DNA of 64,000 nucleotides from Charina bottae (lineage: Eukaryota; Chordata; Lepidosauria; Squamata; Charinaidae): the NCBI GenBank assembly GCA_023362775.1, contig JALMGJ010000002.1, positions 69,417,414 through 69,481,413 on the forward strand. Direction: 5' to 3'. A program made the position numbers and the translations under genes. How positions within the stretch are numbered: the first letter of the stretch is position 1; every line of letters begins with the position of its first letter. Positions 1 through 10,867 of this stretch are shown one piece after another. Below the pieces are notes generated by a model, which made no database searches, was not told the DNA's origin, and worked only from the letters and a program-made list of their open reading frames with translations.

Positions 1-720
1 TGAGCTTATGAAGTTGTTGTGTAAGTTCAGACCCGCCTTCTTTAAAGACTTCAGCAGGAATCCCATCAGGTCCACTAGCTTTGTTATTTTTCATTTGTTT
101 AGTGGCTTTACTGACTTCCTCCAAACTAGGGGGTACTGCAAGCTCATCTCTTATTTGTTTTTGCGGGATTTGCAAGAAGACTTCATCAGCCACAGTAGAG
201 TGACGATTAAGGAGATTGTAGTAATGCTCTTTCCAGCGCAGTGCAATAGACTCTTTGTCCTTTAGAAGTTTATCACCATCTACTGAGCGTAAGGGATTTG
301 TACCATGGTTTGTTGGTCCATAGATGGCCTTTATGGCATTAAAAAAGCCCCGTGAATCATGAGCATCTGCAAAATGTTGGGTTTCTTGGGCTTTTTTTAT
401 CCACCATATGTTCTTAAGTTCTCTAGTTCTTCTTTGGACTTCTGCCTTTGCACTGGCGTAGATTTTTTTCTTAACGGCACAGTTAACATCTTTTTGCCAT
501 ATCTGGAAGGCTTTCCTTTTCTTGTCAATAATATGTTCAATCTCACTATCGTTCTCATCAAACCAGTCCTGATGTCTCTTAGTCTGGTATCCAATAGTTT
601 GTTCACAGGCTGAAATAATAGAAGTCTTCAATTTAATCCAGTGTTCCTCAACAGTTTCAGGAAGTTCCATAGGCAGATGTTCCTTGAGAGTTGATTGAAA
701 GCAAGGTTGTTTAATAGGAT
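1..720 (-). pseudogene. LINE reverse-transcriptase half (inverted relative to its endonuclease half)
   Basis: Read on the minus strand from about 720 down to 1, this encodes the linker and N-terminal part of a non-LTR reverse transcriptase. Visible motifs include HQDWFDEND, a basic stretch IIDKKRKAF and the RT entry motif NNKASGPDGIPAEVF near position 60. The frame runs off the window, so the catalytic YADD motif is not present here. The family resembles the widespread APE-type LINEs often mislabelled as craniofacial development protein 2-like. The exact clade is not certain. The matching endonuclease half lies on the opposite strand at 767-1620. I infer a single insertion inverted during integration. 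It is non-functional. Confidence 0.8.
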
Positions 721-766
721 CTTGAAGGATATTGAATAGGATATTGAATAGGATATTGAAGACAAT

Positions 767-1620
767 ATGGATAGTGAACGACCTGAACGTGGGACTGCCA
801 TTATTGCAAGGGAGCTGAGACGTTTTAATATCGATATAGCAGCACTCCAAGAAACTCGAAGAGCAGGAGAAGGACAGTTGAATGAAGAAAAAGGAGGTTA
901 TACCTTCTTTTGGAAAGGACTGCCTGAACAAGAACGACGAATACATGGGGTAGGCTTTGCTATCAAAAACGACCTTGTGAAGCTCTTGTCAGAAGTTCCC
1001 ACTGGGATTAATTAACGACTCTCAACTCTCTGAATAAAACTCGCCAAAAACCAACAGGCAACTATCCTAAGTGCTTACGCACCAACACTAGATGCAGATG
1101 AGGATATCAAGGAAAATTTTTATACCCAGCTGGACACCATCTTATCAGAGATACCAAAGGAGGATAAAATTATCCTCCTGGGTGATTTCAATGCAAGAGT
1201 TGGGCGTGATTTTGATTTGTGGCCAGGGATCATTGGGAAAGAAGGAGTTGACAACAGCAACACGAATGGAATCTTACTTCTGACTAAATGTGCAGAGCAT
1301 AACCTTGTCATTACTAACACACTCTTTCGCCAGAAAAATAAATTTAAAACATCATGGAAGCACCCACGGTCGAAGCACTGGCATCTTTTAGATTATGTAA
1401 TTGTCCGTGCTAGAGATCGCCGTGATGTACTTCTCACCAGAGCCATGACGAGCGCCGATGACTGCTGGACAGACCATCGATTAATTCGATCCACGATGAC
1501 CATAAAGATTGTCCCTCATCGTAGGCTCCAAGGAAGAAAACCAAGGCGTAAAATGAATACAACTGTTGTCTAGTGACCAAGATGACCAACAACATTTGCA
1601 GGACCTCAATCAGCAAACCT
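767..1620 (+). pseudogene. LINE apurinic endonuclease half
   Basis: The plus strand encodes an exonuclease-endonuclease-phosphatase type domain broken by frameshifts. The first piece (767-1015) contains the ALQETR motif with the metal-binding Glu. A later piece (frame near 1160-1200) has LLGDFNARVG with the catalytic Asp and Asn. The last (1217-1573) has LLDYVIV and DHRL, the terminal Asp-His pair. It begins inside the domain, at a position corresponding to the motif before SERPERGT, so the 5' end is missing. It ends where the reverse-transcriptase half at 1-720 would begin. Between the halves lies a short tandem array of a 12-bp unit (about 728-757). The remnant is dead. Confidence 0.82.
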
Positions 1621-2682
1621 TCTTCCTTGGAATTCCATGTCCATGGAAGAAATGTATCCTCTTGTATGTGTGTATAACAGGCATGTTGTAACAATATTTG
1701 ATAGAGTTAGATTTTTGTCTTGTCATATCTGGGTCACAGAACAGTCCTTGCTTTTATTGTGTGATGACATGGAAATTACTGAGCAATTAGAGGGTTATTC
1801 AGTATCCTCTAAATTAAATATTACCTCTTTACTTTTCATAGAACAAAAAAATAACCATGCAATTACCTGGTGAATTAAGTTGTTCGGGTCTCATAGTAAT
1901 TATTCCAGGAGTCAAAAGCTCAACTCTTTTCTGGTAATCATAAGGAGGTATCATTCATTGAATCATATATCCCCATTTAATCTCATTCTCTGTACGTTTC
2001 TCTTTTAATAATGTAATGCCTTCACATCCTCCTTAGATGTGTCCAAATATAATGAACATGTATATATAAGAGAACTTGGGCATATGCAAAACTGACACAA
2101 GTTCACAAAGCAGAAATTATATGGAATTAGATGAAGTGTAATTATGCCCAAAATGTTTTTCTCCTGAGCAGCAAATTTTCACTCTCTGTTCAGTTTTACA
2201 AGGTAACACTAGGCTTTCTGGAAATTGAATCCATACCAGCAGGCAGGTAAATCTTCTGCTGAGCAAAGATAGGGTGCAAATAGAGACTCAGGGCTTGAGA
2301 TTATCTCAAACCAGTCCAGGGTCATTCAAATGTATCCCCAGCTGGATTCATAGTTTGTGTATATGGATCTGTAACCCTGTAGAGTAAGTTTCTAATTGCA
2401 CTAATCAGTTTATCAGAAGAGGGTACGGGGAAAGGAGTTCTAAAACAGTTTTCCATTTTTTTTTCATGCCATGGAACCTATAAATAAGTGAATAAAATTC
2501 CCAGAACTCTTGATCAAGAGACAAACATCTAGTAATAGAAAACTGACTGCATTTGAGTGATTTATTTTTTTCCTTAGTCATAGAACCCCATCAAGTTCAG
2601 GCAAAATGCTAGGATTCCGTGGAACACAGTTTGAAAAACCTGTTCTAGAGAATAAAATAGAGGAAAGGACTCTATCCCCTTT
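1621..2682. other. Unassigned AT-rich sequence
   Basis: I see no convincing coding frame, terminal repeat or recognised repeat family here. Short open frames lack domain motifs. Confidence 0.5.
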
Positions 2683-2786
2683 GTGTTTCCTTCCTTCCTT
2701 CCTTCCTTCCTTCCTTCCTTCCTTCCTTCCTTCCTTCCTTCCTTCCTTCCTTCCTTCCTCTTTCTTCTTTCTTCTTTCTTCTTTCT

Positions 2787-2856
<70 letters not shown>

Positions 2857-2857
2857 T
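2683..2857. repeat. Polypyrimidine microsatellite (TTCC, TTCT, TTTC blocks)
   Basis: Successive blocks of CCTT, TTCTTTC and CTTT tetramers give about 175 bp of pure polypyrimidine. Such mirror-repeat tracts can form triplex DNA and slip easily. Serine/phenylalanine-rich and Lys-Glu-Arg-rich open frames across it are artefacts of the repeat. Confidence 0.97.
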
Positions 2858-3112
2858 CCAAATATATATACCGCCTCTTCTCACACACCAAGTTGTGCAT
2901 ATCCTTTGAAGGGGGTTCTTCAGAAGACACAGGAGTGCATATGAAGCACTTCTTTGTACTTCTTTATGAACTGTTGAAGCAGTTGTGATTTTTTTCAGCT
3001 CATGTGGTTGCTTTGGAAGCTGCTTCCAGATGTCTTTTCTTGAATAGCAAAAAGGCATGACACACATATTCTGAAGCATCTCTTTGTAAGGATTTGATTT
3101 GCACAGCCCTCT

Positions 3113-3330
3113 TTTTTTAATAAGAATTTTATTAGATTTAAGACAAAGATAAAAACTAAAGAAAAGAAAAAAAACTACAAAAAGAAAAAAAACTACAAAA
3201 AGAAAAAAAACTACAAAAAGAAAAAAGAGAAATTAAAAAGTGTGAAAACACAAGAGAACATTTTTTACAATTACAAGAAGAGGTGACTTCTGACTTTTAA
3301 CAGCAAGAATATACAAGTTTTCCATAATCA
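3113..3330 (-). mobile_element. L1-type LINE 3' end fragment
   Basis: A run of T followed by AATAAGAATTTTATTAGATT closely matches the start of the minus-strand L1 at 47232 (poly-T, then AACAAATTTTATTAGATTTT). It therefore reads as the poly-A end and 3' UTR of an L1 on the minus strand. An 18-bp A-rich unit (AACTACAAAAAGAAAAAA) is repeated about three times at 3165-3228. No coding part of L1 follows, so the copy is heavily 5'-truncated. Confidence 0.6.
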
Positions 3331-3451
3331 ATCCCTTACTCAATATTAAACCAAAATCACTTTATTTCTATAAATCATTCCATTGGTACATTATAAAAAT
3401 CACTAAGTACAGTTGCTCCATCCCCTTATATTGAAAGAAAAAGAAGAAATG

Positions 3452-3473
3452 TCTGTGTGTCTGTGTGTCTGTG

Positions 3474-3515
<42 letters not shown>
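3452..3515. repeat. TGTC/TATC microsatellite
   Basis: TGTGTGTC units pass into TGTC and then TATC tetramers. Confidence 0.95.
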
Positions 3516-3644
3516 ATTTCCCCATAGGTTAGTTAGGATAGCTTTAGTCTGGCAAGATTCTGTCTATAGGGTAAGAACAATAAAGAACTAGAGTTGGAGA
3601 TATCAGCTCAGTGTGGTTCTTGGCCTGGTACCTGACAGCTGGAT

Positions 3645-3821
3645 AGTGGGTGGGGCAAGAGGCTCAGAAGAGACCCTCCCTAATTTCTTGGGGGTAAAGG
3701 AGATGGGAGGAGAATTATACTTTCAGACTGGCAAGATTCTGTTAATGTACCTTTACAATAAAGTAGAATTAGCTCATCTGGTTGTGCTTCCTGTCTGGTC
3801 TACCTGGGAAAGCTGACAGAT
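3645..3821 (+). mobile_element. Partial gypsy-family LTR
   Basis: This segment shares several blocks with LTR copies at 39137 and 41403: GGGGCAAGAGGCTCAGAAG, GCAAGATTCTGTTAATGTA, an ACAATAAAGTAGAATTA polyadenylation region and the end block CCTGTCTGGTCTACC followed by GCTGACA. The usual LTR start (TGTA...GGTATGTGGG) is not visible, so the 5' part is lost or diverged. A second degraded copy of the AATAAA region lies just upstream near 3555-3595. Confidence 0.7.
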
Positions 3822-4779
3822 ATGAACAACAGGCAGGAATTTACATTATCAGGAACTCCCAAAAGGCACAGATCTTCCCAGAGCCACTGAAAATAATATG
3901 AGGGTAATTAACATGAACAGTCCCAAGATTTACTGTAACTCTTTTATGTACCTAATAACAACCAACTAGAGATGAAAAGTTGGACACCGGGAGATCTCTC
4001 CCCTACTCTGCACCATGAAGAAACAATTTGGTGGATGGGGATAATGAATCTAACTGTACACCCACAAAACTGAAAATTGGGACAGGTATTAGGACAGGGG
4101 TGTACAATCTCAGCCCCTTAGGCTACCCCAAAGAGTTTGGGTTTGATCTCCAAAGCTCTTTCACAAGTTGGTACTGGAGTGTAATACAACAGAAGAGGAA
4201 ATCATTTAAATACTTGGGAAGCCTTCTTGGCCCTACCTGTTCTTCTAAATGTGGCCTGGACACATCTTTCCAGGGTTGGGAGTGTCTCTTGGCCTCCAAA
4301 GAGAGTGTGTATTCCTACATCAGAGGTGGCCACAAAGTATTCTGAAAGAGCAATACAAATAGTTACGAAAGAAAAGAAAAAGGTGAATGAGTGAGCAAAA
4401 CAAAAGAAATGGGAGGGTGCATTTTCTGTGTATTAAACTGTGTGAGAGAATTACTTCCTTGCATACTGAATTTGCTTCAGTGGAGTTACCGATTCTCCTG
4501 CACTGGGCTCTCATTGATCGAATTATACACTTCTGTCTGCTTGTAGCACAGCTGGAATCTGGATTAATTAAGCTGATCTCAGGATAGCTTGACTTAATAC
4601 AGAGATAAAGCGTGATAATGGGAAACTTATAGTGCAAGTAATGTGCACTTAGGATAAGCAGAAACTGCTTAGCTGAGTGCTGCCCTTGAGTTGCTGGGCT
4701 CTGGGCTACATCTCCCTAGTTCACAATGGTAATATCCTGGAATAATTCCACCACACTGTTTGCTTTTTTTTCCCCTATG
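3822..4779. other. Unassigned sequence
   Basis: No supported gene or repeat family was recognised between the LTR fragment and the hAT element. Confidence 0.5.
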
Positions 4780-4862
4780 CACTAGATCAGGGGTCGGCAA
4801 ACTTTTTATCCCGGGAGCCATTTTGGCATGCTCGTGCACATTTTGAAATGCTCGAGAGCCAG

Positions 4863-4985
4863 GGGGTGGGGTTTGCGGGCGGGGGCGAATCGCATGGAAG
4901 GGGGCGGGGTTTGCGGGCGGGAGCCAATCGCGTGGAAGGGGGCGGGTTTTGCGGGTGGGAGCCAATCACGTGGAAGGGGGCAGGG
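4863..4985. repeat. CCAAT/GC-box minisatellite inside hAT copy
   Basis: About three copies of a roughly 38-bp unit contain GGGGCGGGGTTTGCGGGCGG followed by GAGCCAATCGCGTGGAAG. Each unit therefore carries an Sp1-like GC box and a CCAAT box (AGCCAATCR, the NF-Y consensus). The same unit recurs at 45600-45700 (reverse orientation) and 62705-62878. A promoter role is inference only. Confidence 0.85.
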
Positions 4986-5183
4986 GGCTCACGGAGGCAG
5001 GGGGCGCAGCCAGCGGCTCCGCGAACCTGGCCCGGCCGCCCCACCGAGAGTGGCGGAGAAAGAGCTGCCACCCTCCAGCCGGCAGGACGGGCGCGGGAGA
5101 GCGAAAGGCTGCGCCCTCTCCACCGGGTGGGACCCGCGCCTCCTTCCCCACCGGCTCCCTCTCCGGCCTCTGCGCCCCTTCAG

Positions 5184-5399
5184 GCCTGTCTCTGCGAGGC
5201 CCGGCGCGGCAGGGAGGCGCTGCTGGCCCGGGACGCGGCGCTGTCGGAGGCGGCGCAGGAGCAGCTGCAGGGGCTGCTGCGGCTGGAGATGGCGCTGCTC
5301 CGCGGCATCCAGGTGCTGGGCGAGGGCGCGGGCCTGGGACGCGAGCAGCAGGGCAGCGCAGGGGGCCTGGCCGGGGCGGTGGCGGTGGTGGCGGGGTGA
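5184..5399 (+). pseudogene. Exon-like fragment captured in hAT element
   Basis: A pyrimidine-rich run ending in CCCCTTCAG (to 5183) is a good 3' splice acceptor. It is followed by an open frame of about 71 codons ending in TGA at 5397-5399. The peptide is helical and amphipathic (motifs EARRGREALLARDAAL, AAQEQLQGLLRLEMAL, LLRGIQVLGEG), with alternating charged and leucine positions like a helical-bundle or coiled-coil domain. I cannot name the parent gene. An inverted, slightly diverged copy of the same sequence is at 5697-5875, and a shortened one lies in the second hAT copy near 44707-44815. I infer capture of a host exon by the transposon (transduplication). Confidence 0.6.
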
Positions 5400-5696
5400 C
5401 AGAGCTGGCGGAGGTTTGCCGGGCGTCAGGACGGGGCAGGCAGCGCTGCTGGGGCTGGTGGCGGAGCTGGAGGGAGCAGAGGGACCAGGCGTTCCCGTGG
5501 GCGCAGCGTGCGCTCTGCAACCCACCTTGGAGAAGCGGCCACGGGAGGCCCTCCGGGTGCACCCTCCCGCCCCATCAATCCCCCCACCCCGCCGTTCGGT
5601 GTCCTCTCCCCCCGCTAACCCGAGCCCTGCGGCGGCCGGGGTAGCCGAGCCAGGCTCGGACCGGAGGCGGCCAAGGGGAGAGCAGGCGGCTCTTCG

Positions 5697-5875
5697 CCCT
5701 GCACCGCCCTGCCGCTCGCGCCCCGGGCCCGCGCCCTCGCCCAGCACCTGGATGCCGCGGAGCAGCGCCATCTCCAGCCGCAGCAGCCCCTGCAGCCGCT
5801 CCTGCGCCGCCTCCGACAGCGCCGCGTCCCGGGCCAGCAGCGCCTCCCTGCCGCGCCGGGCCTCGCTCAGTGCGA
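5697..5875 (-). pseudogene. Inverted copy of the captured exon-like fragment
   Basis: The minus strand repeats the 5184-5373 sequence with few changes (for example GQEQ becomes RER-type codons; LLRLEMALLRGIQVLGEG is unchanged). The two arms are separated by about 320 bp and could form a long hairpin in RNA or single-stranded DNA. Most differences leave the reading frame open, which suggests recent duplication or gene conversion between arms. Confidence 0.7.
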
Positions 5876-6016
5876 GAGCCAGGGGGTGGGGTTTGCGGGC
5901 GGGGGCCAATCGCGTGGAAGGGGTGGGGGTGAGTTCAGCTGCGGAAGAGCCACACTCAAGGGGCCAAAGAGCCGCATCTGGCTCGCGAGCCGCCATTTCC
6001 GACCCTTGCACTAGAT

Positions 6017-9000
6017 CTTAGTTTGCAGAATGATGTTCTCAAAAAGAAGTTGGCTTTGGAAAGGGTGCATCAATATGCCCTGTCCAAAGTAGAAAAAGAA
6101 TAAGACACTTCAACTCTTTGACCCCATTTTAGATTCCTCCAGTGATTCTTGTCTGATACTGTATATTATTTTTGTCAGAGCGAGCGGATGGAGCGGCCTG
6201 CTTCTCTCCTAGGCACCAGCGATCCAAGTACTATGCAGTAAATAGACTCCAAACAGAAGTTATATCAAATATCCTATTTACTTATATACATACGTATTTA
6301 CAGATCACTTCCACACAGGTAACAAATGATAAACCAACGATACAGCATACAGAGGTAGAATGGGGAATGAGAAATGAGAAGAACGAGATACAGAATCTCT
6401 CTGTTTATATATATAAACTGACCAATCACAGTATAGGTCACTCTCATTATCCACCACACCCAACTTAACTCTTAGCACCTGTTGTATGTGTCATACACTG
6501 ACACATCATCACTACAACAATGGCTGCTAATTGGGTGACTCTGCAGAATATTTCCCCTTTCACCTAAATATCAAGCCTCTCAATATAATTTATATCTAGC
6601 TGTAAATTCCTGGGTATATCAAACCCCAACAATTTTCTTAAATAGCATTTAAGAACACATCGGGGCTAGCACCGTGCTCCTCTGGTCCATCTCAACTGTC
6701 TCCAGCTTGGACTCCTACAAAGGGCTTCCGCTCAGTTAATGGAAAAGAAGAGAGGCCTAAGCCACACCCCGCAGCAGCTGACACGGCGCCTTGAGATGGG
6801 GTGAAATGTTTTCGTTTCACTGGGTATTATGCTGGCTGTGATCTATAGACACAAAGCGGGCAGCAGGGATGAAATAACAGCCTAAAAAATACCCTGCAAG
6901 GTAAACTGGATTTTGCTCATTTTCCTAAAGTATTATCATTTAGGTTAATTTGGCAAAGTTTAGATCTACAGACATTCTTGGCTGCTATTGTAAATCTTAT
7001 TGTTCCTAATCTAGTATAGTTGAAGGATGAAAAATAGATGGGTGTATGTAAATGTGTGTGTGTGTGTGTGTTCACAAGTATGGATTTATAATACGTACAA
7101 GCAACCTGCTGGTCTCTAATCATTTTTTTGTGGTCCCTGAAGCCTTCCAAGACTGCTGTGTTTAAATTCAGTGTGAAATCACCCATTTTCATTAGGGTAA
7201 TTTCTCTCCCCTACCTCATTCTTGCTTGAAAAAAAAATTGCATGTGTTAAACTAGCAGAGATTTATATATTTTTCATTAAACTTCCCAGTGCACCCCAAA
7301 ATACAACCCCCAAGCACTCCCAAACAATGCACTACTCCAATTTATGGTTTACTCTGCCTGTAGCAATCTCCCATGATCGTTTACAAAACATCTAAAACCA
7401 CCACAAAATAAATCAAAAAATCAAAAACATCTATTTAAAAGAACCACATAAAAACAGTTGTCTTACAAATAATAAGTAGCTTTGGCAGACAGCAGAATAG
7501 TAGTCATCAGTAGATTATAAAAATGAATTGGTCATTAAACCCACATGAAGAACCTTAACAATTAGTTATATCTGTTTTTGATATTTTCGGAGGAAACTGT
7601 TCCCTCCAGACATACCCAATTGTATCTCAGTGGTGAAGTTAAAAGAATGTTCAGCCCAAATGTACCAATATGTATCTCTTACATTTTAGGGTACAGACAA
7701 AAAAGTTTCTTGTCTATCAAGTTTTCCAATTAACCGTCTCTTGTGACAGCCTTCAGTTTTTGCTGGATGTTGGCTAATATTTCCCAGGAGTTCAGAACAT
7801 GATGTCAGTTCCTATTCTTTGTGTTGCTGATGGGATTAGCTTGGCACTCTGAATCCCTTAGAGACCAAGCATATTGAATCACCTTTGATGCATCATTTCC
7901 AAAAAAGCTGATGGGAAATGGGTTTGCCATCTCCTCTTGCTCTCTTCCTCCTCCATTGCCTGGGCGCTCCACCTGTATTGGAGCCTAGTAACTGTACACT
8001 CCTTTTAGCCAATATGATAGCTAGCAGGCTGATGATGATGATCCTGCTCTTCCCCTATGTCTCCATATACAGTATTGTTTGGATATTTCACTCTGGCTAG
8101 TGGGCTCTGTGACTGCACTGATTATTAAACCAGTAGCTGCTGGGACCTGTTCTTCATATAATTCTTCGATAGTATTAGTGCGATACTAAGCATTTCTACT
8201 CATTCATATGGTTCCCTCCCAACTAGAACTGTATATCTTATCACTGTAGCCACTGCGCGGATTCCCTGTAATGGAAATCTAAGTTGGTTGTTATAATTTG
8301 CTTAAATGCCACTTTGAATGTATTTATAATAAAGCATGTTACCAACATGGGCATCCACAGGAAGGATAAAAGGGAGGCAAATAACAAGGCCTGCATAATT
8401 ACATCATCACATGAATGATGCAACTTACATGCTTGTGGCACAGATTGTGCCGTTATATAGTTACGCCACTTGTACAACGACATTGTGATGTATGCGTTAT
8501 CATCATGTCTTGTTATGGATGCTGTTGGTTACAAAATTATTTGGTATTATTATTTGGTATCTCATATTTGTGATTTTACTTCACCGTTTGAGAAGCTTTA
8601 TTTCAAGTTCCAATTAGATATTTTGCTAAATATACTAGGTATATATAAACAGTTATCCAGCCCAACTAATATCACCAAAATATACCTTTGGTTTGCTACC
8701 ATCGGAAAATCTCCATCTCTTGACCTACAAAATATTTCCAGGCTTCTCCTCCTTGCTAGTTAAAATTTTAAGTTTGTTTGACCAGATATTTCTAAACATT
8801 ATAAACTGCCAGCCCTGCACCTGCCACTGTAGTCATCCCAGGATGACCACTTGTCCTCTATCAACCCTTTGGAGTACAATCACATCATCAGGCTGCTGCT
8901 GGGAAGGATTTGCTGATCTACGAAAATGCCTCTGAAAGTCAGTGGGCATCTCCTGCTCTATCTAAATACCATCTGTGCTCTTTGATGGAAAGTGTATTGC

Positions 9001-10103
9001 ATACATAGAGCATCTGAGTTCTGGGGCTGACTTTTGTAGGATGAAAAATGTGCATTTCCAGGCCTGGCATTTATTGTCAGTGTAGCAAGGATTTCATTAT
9101 CCACAAATAGTGAGCTCCATTTCAGCTGATATTGAGGGGTTGTTGGTACACAGCCTTGACAGCGAGAAAGCCATTGTAACTTCAGAAGGAAAAAGCCTGC
9201 AAGGACCGTCCTGGCACATATACATGGCATGCTTTGCATTTTCCCCAGTTCACACAGTAAAACTAATCTGGAAAAAGAATGGCTCCACAGGACTCCATGG
9301 ATGTTTCATGTCTGCATTACCCTAAAATGGCTTTAACCTTTTAAAAAATTGTTGCAGTACCACTGGGTACAGCCACTATAAGTATTTTTCACAAGTTAAC
9401 AATGCTATAAAGACCCTGACTAGGCAGGGGAAAAAAATCTGAAAAGACTGGGAAAGGTCACAGCATAGCAATTGTTGCAAAAGCTTCCCTCTAATTTAGA
9501 GTAGCCTGTGACCTTCACTTAACCCTTATTTTAAATGACTGTAAATTAACCTAGGCAACATTAGTGAAGCTGAGAAATCTAAATGAATTGACAGAGGAAA
9601 AATAGCCCACAGCTTTCCAACAATGACAAAACAGAACTTTTTAGTACAAAGGCTACTAGCCTCCTGCCCACTGGGACAAGAAAGGCCCAATTTAAGCCAA
9701 GCTTTCAGAGTTCAGGGTAACATTTGCCCCTAGAATGCCTGCTGGACAATGGCAAAGACTAAAGCATCCTTATCAAGCCTGGGCATTTCTTCTTTCCCAA
9801 CCCCAGAGCTTACACGTCCAAGAACTTCAAGGCAGAAGGCAACTTAAACTCACATTGTGCAATTGCTGTTTTAGTGATTCAAACTGGACCTCCAGCTGCC
9901 ACCATCAGTACCTTTTCTCCAGTTTGATCAACCACCAACCAGACTCAATGGAACATAACCAACTTAAAGGCTGAAATGCTAACCTAAGTGCTATCAGCTG
10001 ATTTTGGAGCCAATGGTGGGTCATTGGCCCGACTGAATCCACCCTTGCAGCCTGAATAACCTATTCCACTAGAGAACAGTAGAGATTTCAAATGCTTTTG
10101 TTT
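6017..10103. other. Unassigned region with no recognised gene
   Basis: About 4 kb of ordinary AT-rich sequence. A short TG repeat sits at 7047-7070. Open frames are short and lack motifs. Nothing here could be tied to a gene or repeat family by eye. Confidence 0.5.
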
Positions 10104-10240
10104 TTATTATTTATTTATTTATTTATTAATCAAACTTCTATCACCACCCATCTCCCTCCACCCGGGGGACCCTGGGCAGTTTACAACAAGATGATAAAAA
10201 CAAGAGACATAAAATATACATAAAATATACATACTATATA
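10104..10240 (-). mobile_element. L2/CR1-type LINE 3' end fragment
   Basis: A TTTA tetramer run is followed by CACCCATCTCCCTCCACC and GGGCAGTTTACAACAAGATG. This is the reverse complement of the conserved 3' end seen in the L2-type copy at 34080 (CGCCCATCTCCCCC, GTGGTTTACAATAAAAT). It is a tail-only fragment on the minus strand. Confidence 0.65.
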
Positions 10241-10411
10241 AAAATACTAAATTATAAAACAAGATTTTCCTATTCAGTTTGGTATATAACCTCTACCTAT
10301 CCCCCATGAGCCCTCCTGAGTTTGTCTCAAGTATCCATTGCTATCAAGGCTCCATGGTAACCTGGTGCAAATTAGGCTCAGTAAAGTAAAATCAGGCCTA
10401 GTAAAGTACAA

Positions 10412-10858
10412 GCTATGGTTTTCCCAGTAGTAATGTATGGCTGTGAGAGTTGGACCATAAGGAAAGCTGAGCGCCGAAGAATTGATGCTTTTTAACTGTG
10501 GTGCTGGAGAAGACTCTTAAGAGTCCCTTGGACTGCAAGGAGGTCAAATCAGTCAATCCTAAAGGAAATCAACCCTGACTGCTCATTGGAAGGACAGATA
10601 CTGAAGCTGAAGCTCAAATACTTTGGCCACCTAATGCAAAGAGAGGACTCACTGGAAAAGACCCTGATGCTGGGAAAGACTGAAGGCAAAAGGAGAAGGG
10701 GACGGCAGAGGATGAGATGGTTAGATAGCATCACCGATGTAACGAACATGAATTTGAGTAAACTCCGGGAGACAGTGGAGGACAGGAAGGCCTGGCGTGC
10801 CATGGTCCATGAGGTCACGAAGAGTCGGACACAACTAAACAACTGAACAACAACAACA
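10412..10858 (+). pseudogene. 5'-truncated RTE-BovB 3' end
   Basis: The plus strand encodes the C-terminal region of the BovB polyprotein (FPVVMYGCESWTIRKAE, one stop replacing Glu in DAFELWCWR, then RVPWTARRSNQSIL, KYFGHLM, KGKRRRGRQRMRWLD-like basic patch, VHEVTKSRTQL). It ends in ACAACAACAAC, the typical BovB tail. A 9-bp duplication AAAGTACAA flanks it (10403-10411, 10859-10867), although one end is ambiguous because the tail is A-rich. It lacks RT and endonuclease and is non-coding today. The sequence is closer to the BovB at 43944 than to the intact copy at 13456, so two subfamilies are present. Confidence 0.9.
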
Positions 10859-10867
10859 AAAGTACAA

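Larger units (their letters stand above)
4788..6008. mobile_element. GC-rich non-autonomous hAT element, family A copy 1
   Basis: The ends are inverted repeats (CAGGGGTCGG at the left; CCGACCCTTG at the right, the complement of CAAGGGTCGG). They are flanked by a perfect 8-bp duplication CACTAGAT (4780-4787 and 6009-6016), the hallmark of hAT transposition. The 1221-bp interior encodes no transposase. It is extremely GC- and CpG-rich compared with the AT-rich flanks. It holds a 38-bp minisatellite (4863-4985) and a large imperfect palindrome made from two copies of an exon-like sequence (5184-5399 and 5697-5875). Long open frames across it (for example 4828-6021) are a by-product of GC richness. 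A second copy with the same termini lies at 44566-45771. Confidence 0.93.

Noticed and set aside
2574..3079. Ser/Phe/Leu-rich and Lys/Glu/Arg-rich frames
   Set aside because: Translation of the polypyrimidine microsatellite on both strands.
4828..6021. Open frames of 397 and 340 residues on the two strands
   Set aside because: They cross the hAT termini and its palindrome; the composition is a consequence of GC richness. Only the splice-bounded 71-codon piece is kept as a captured fragment.
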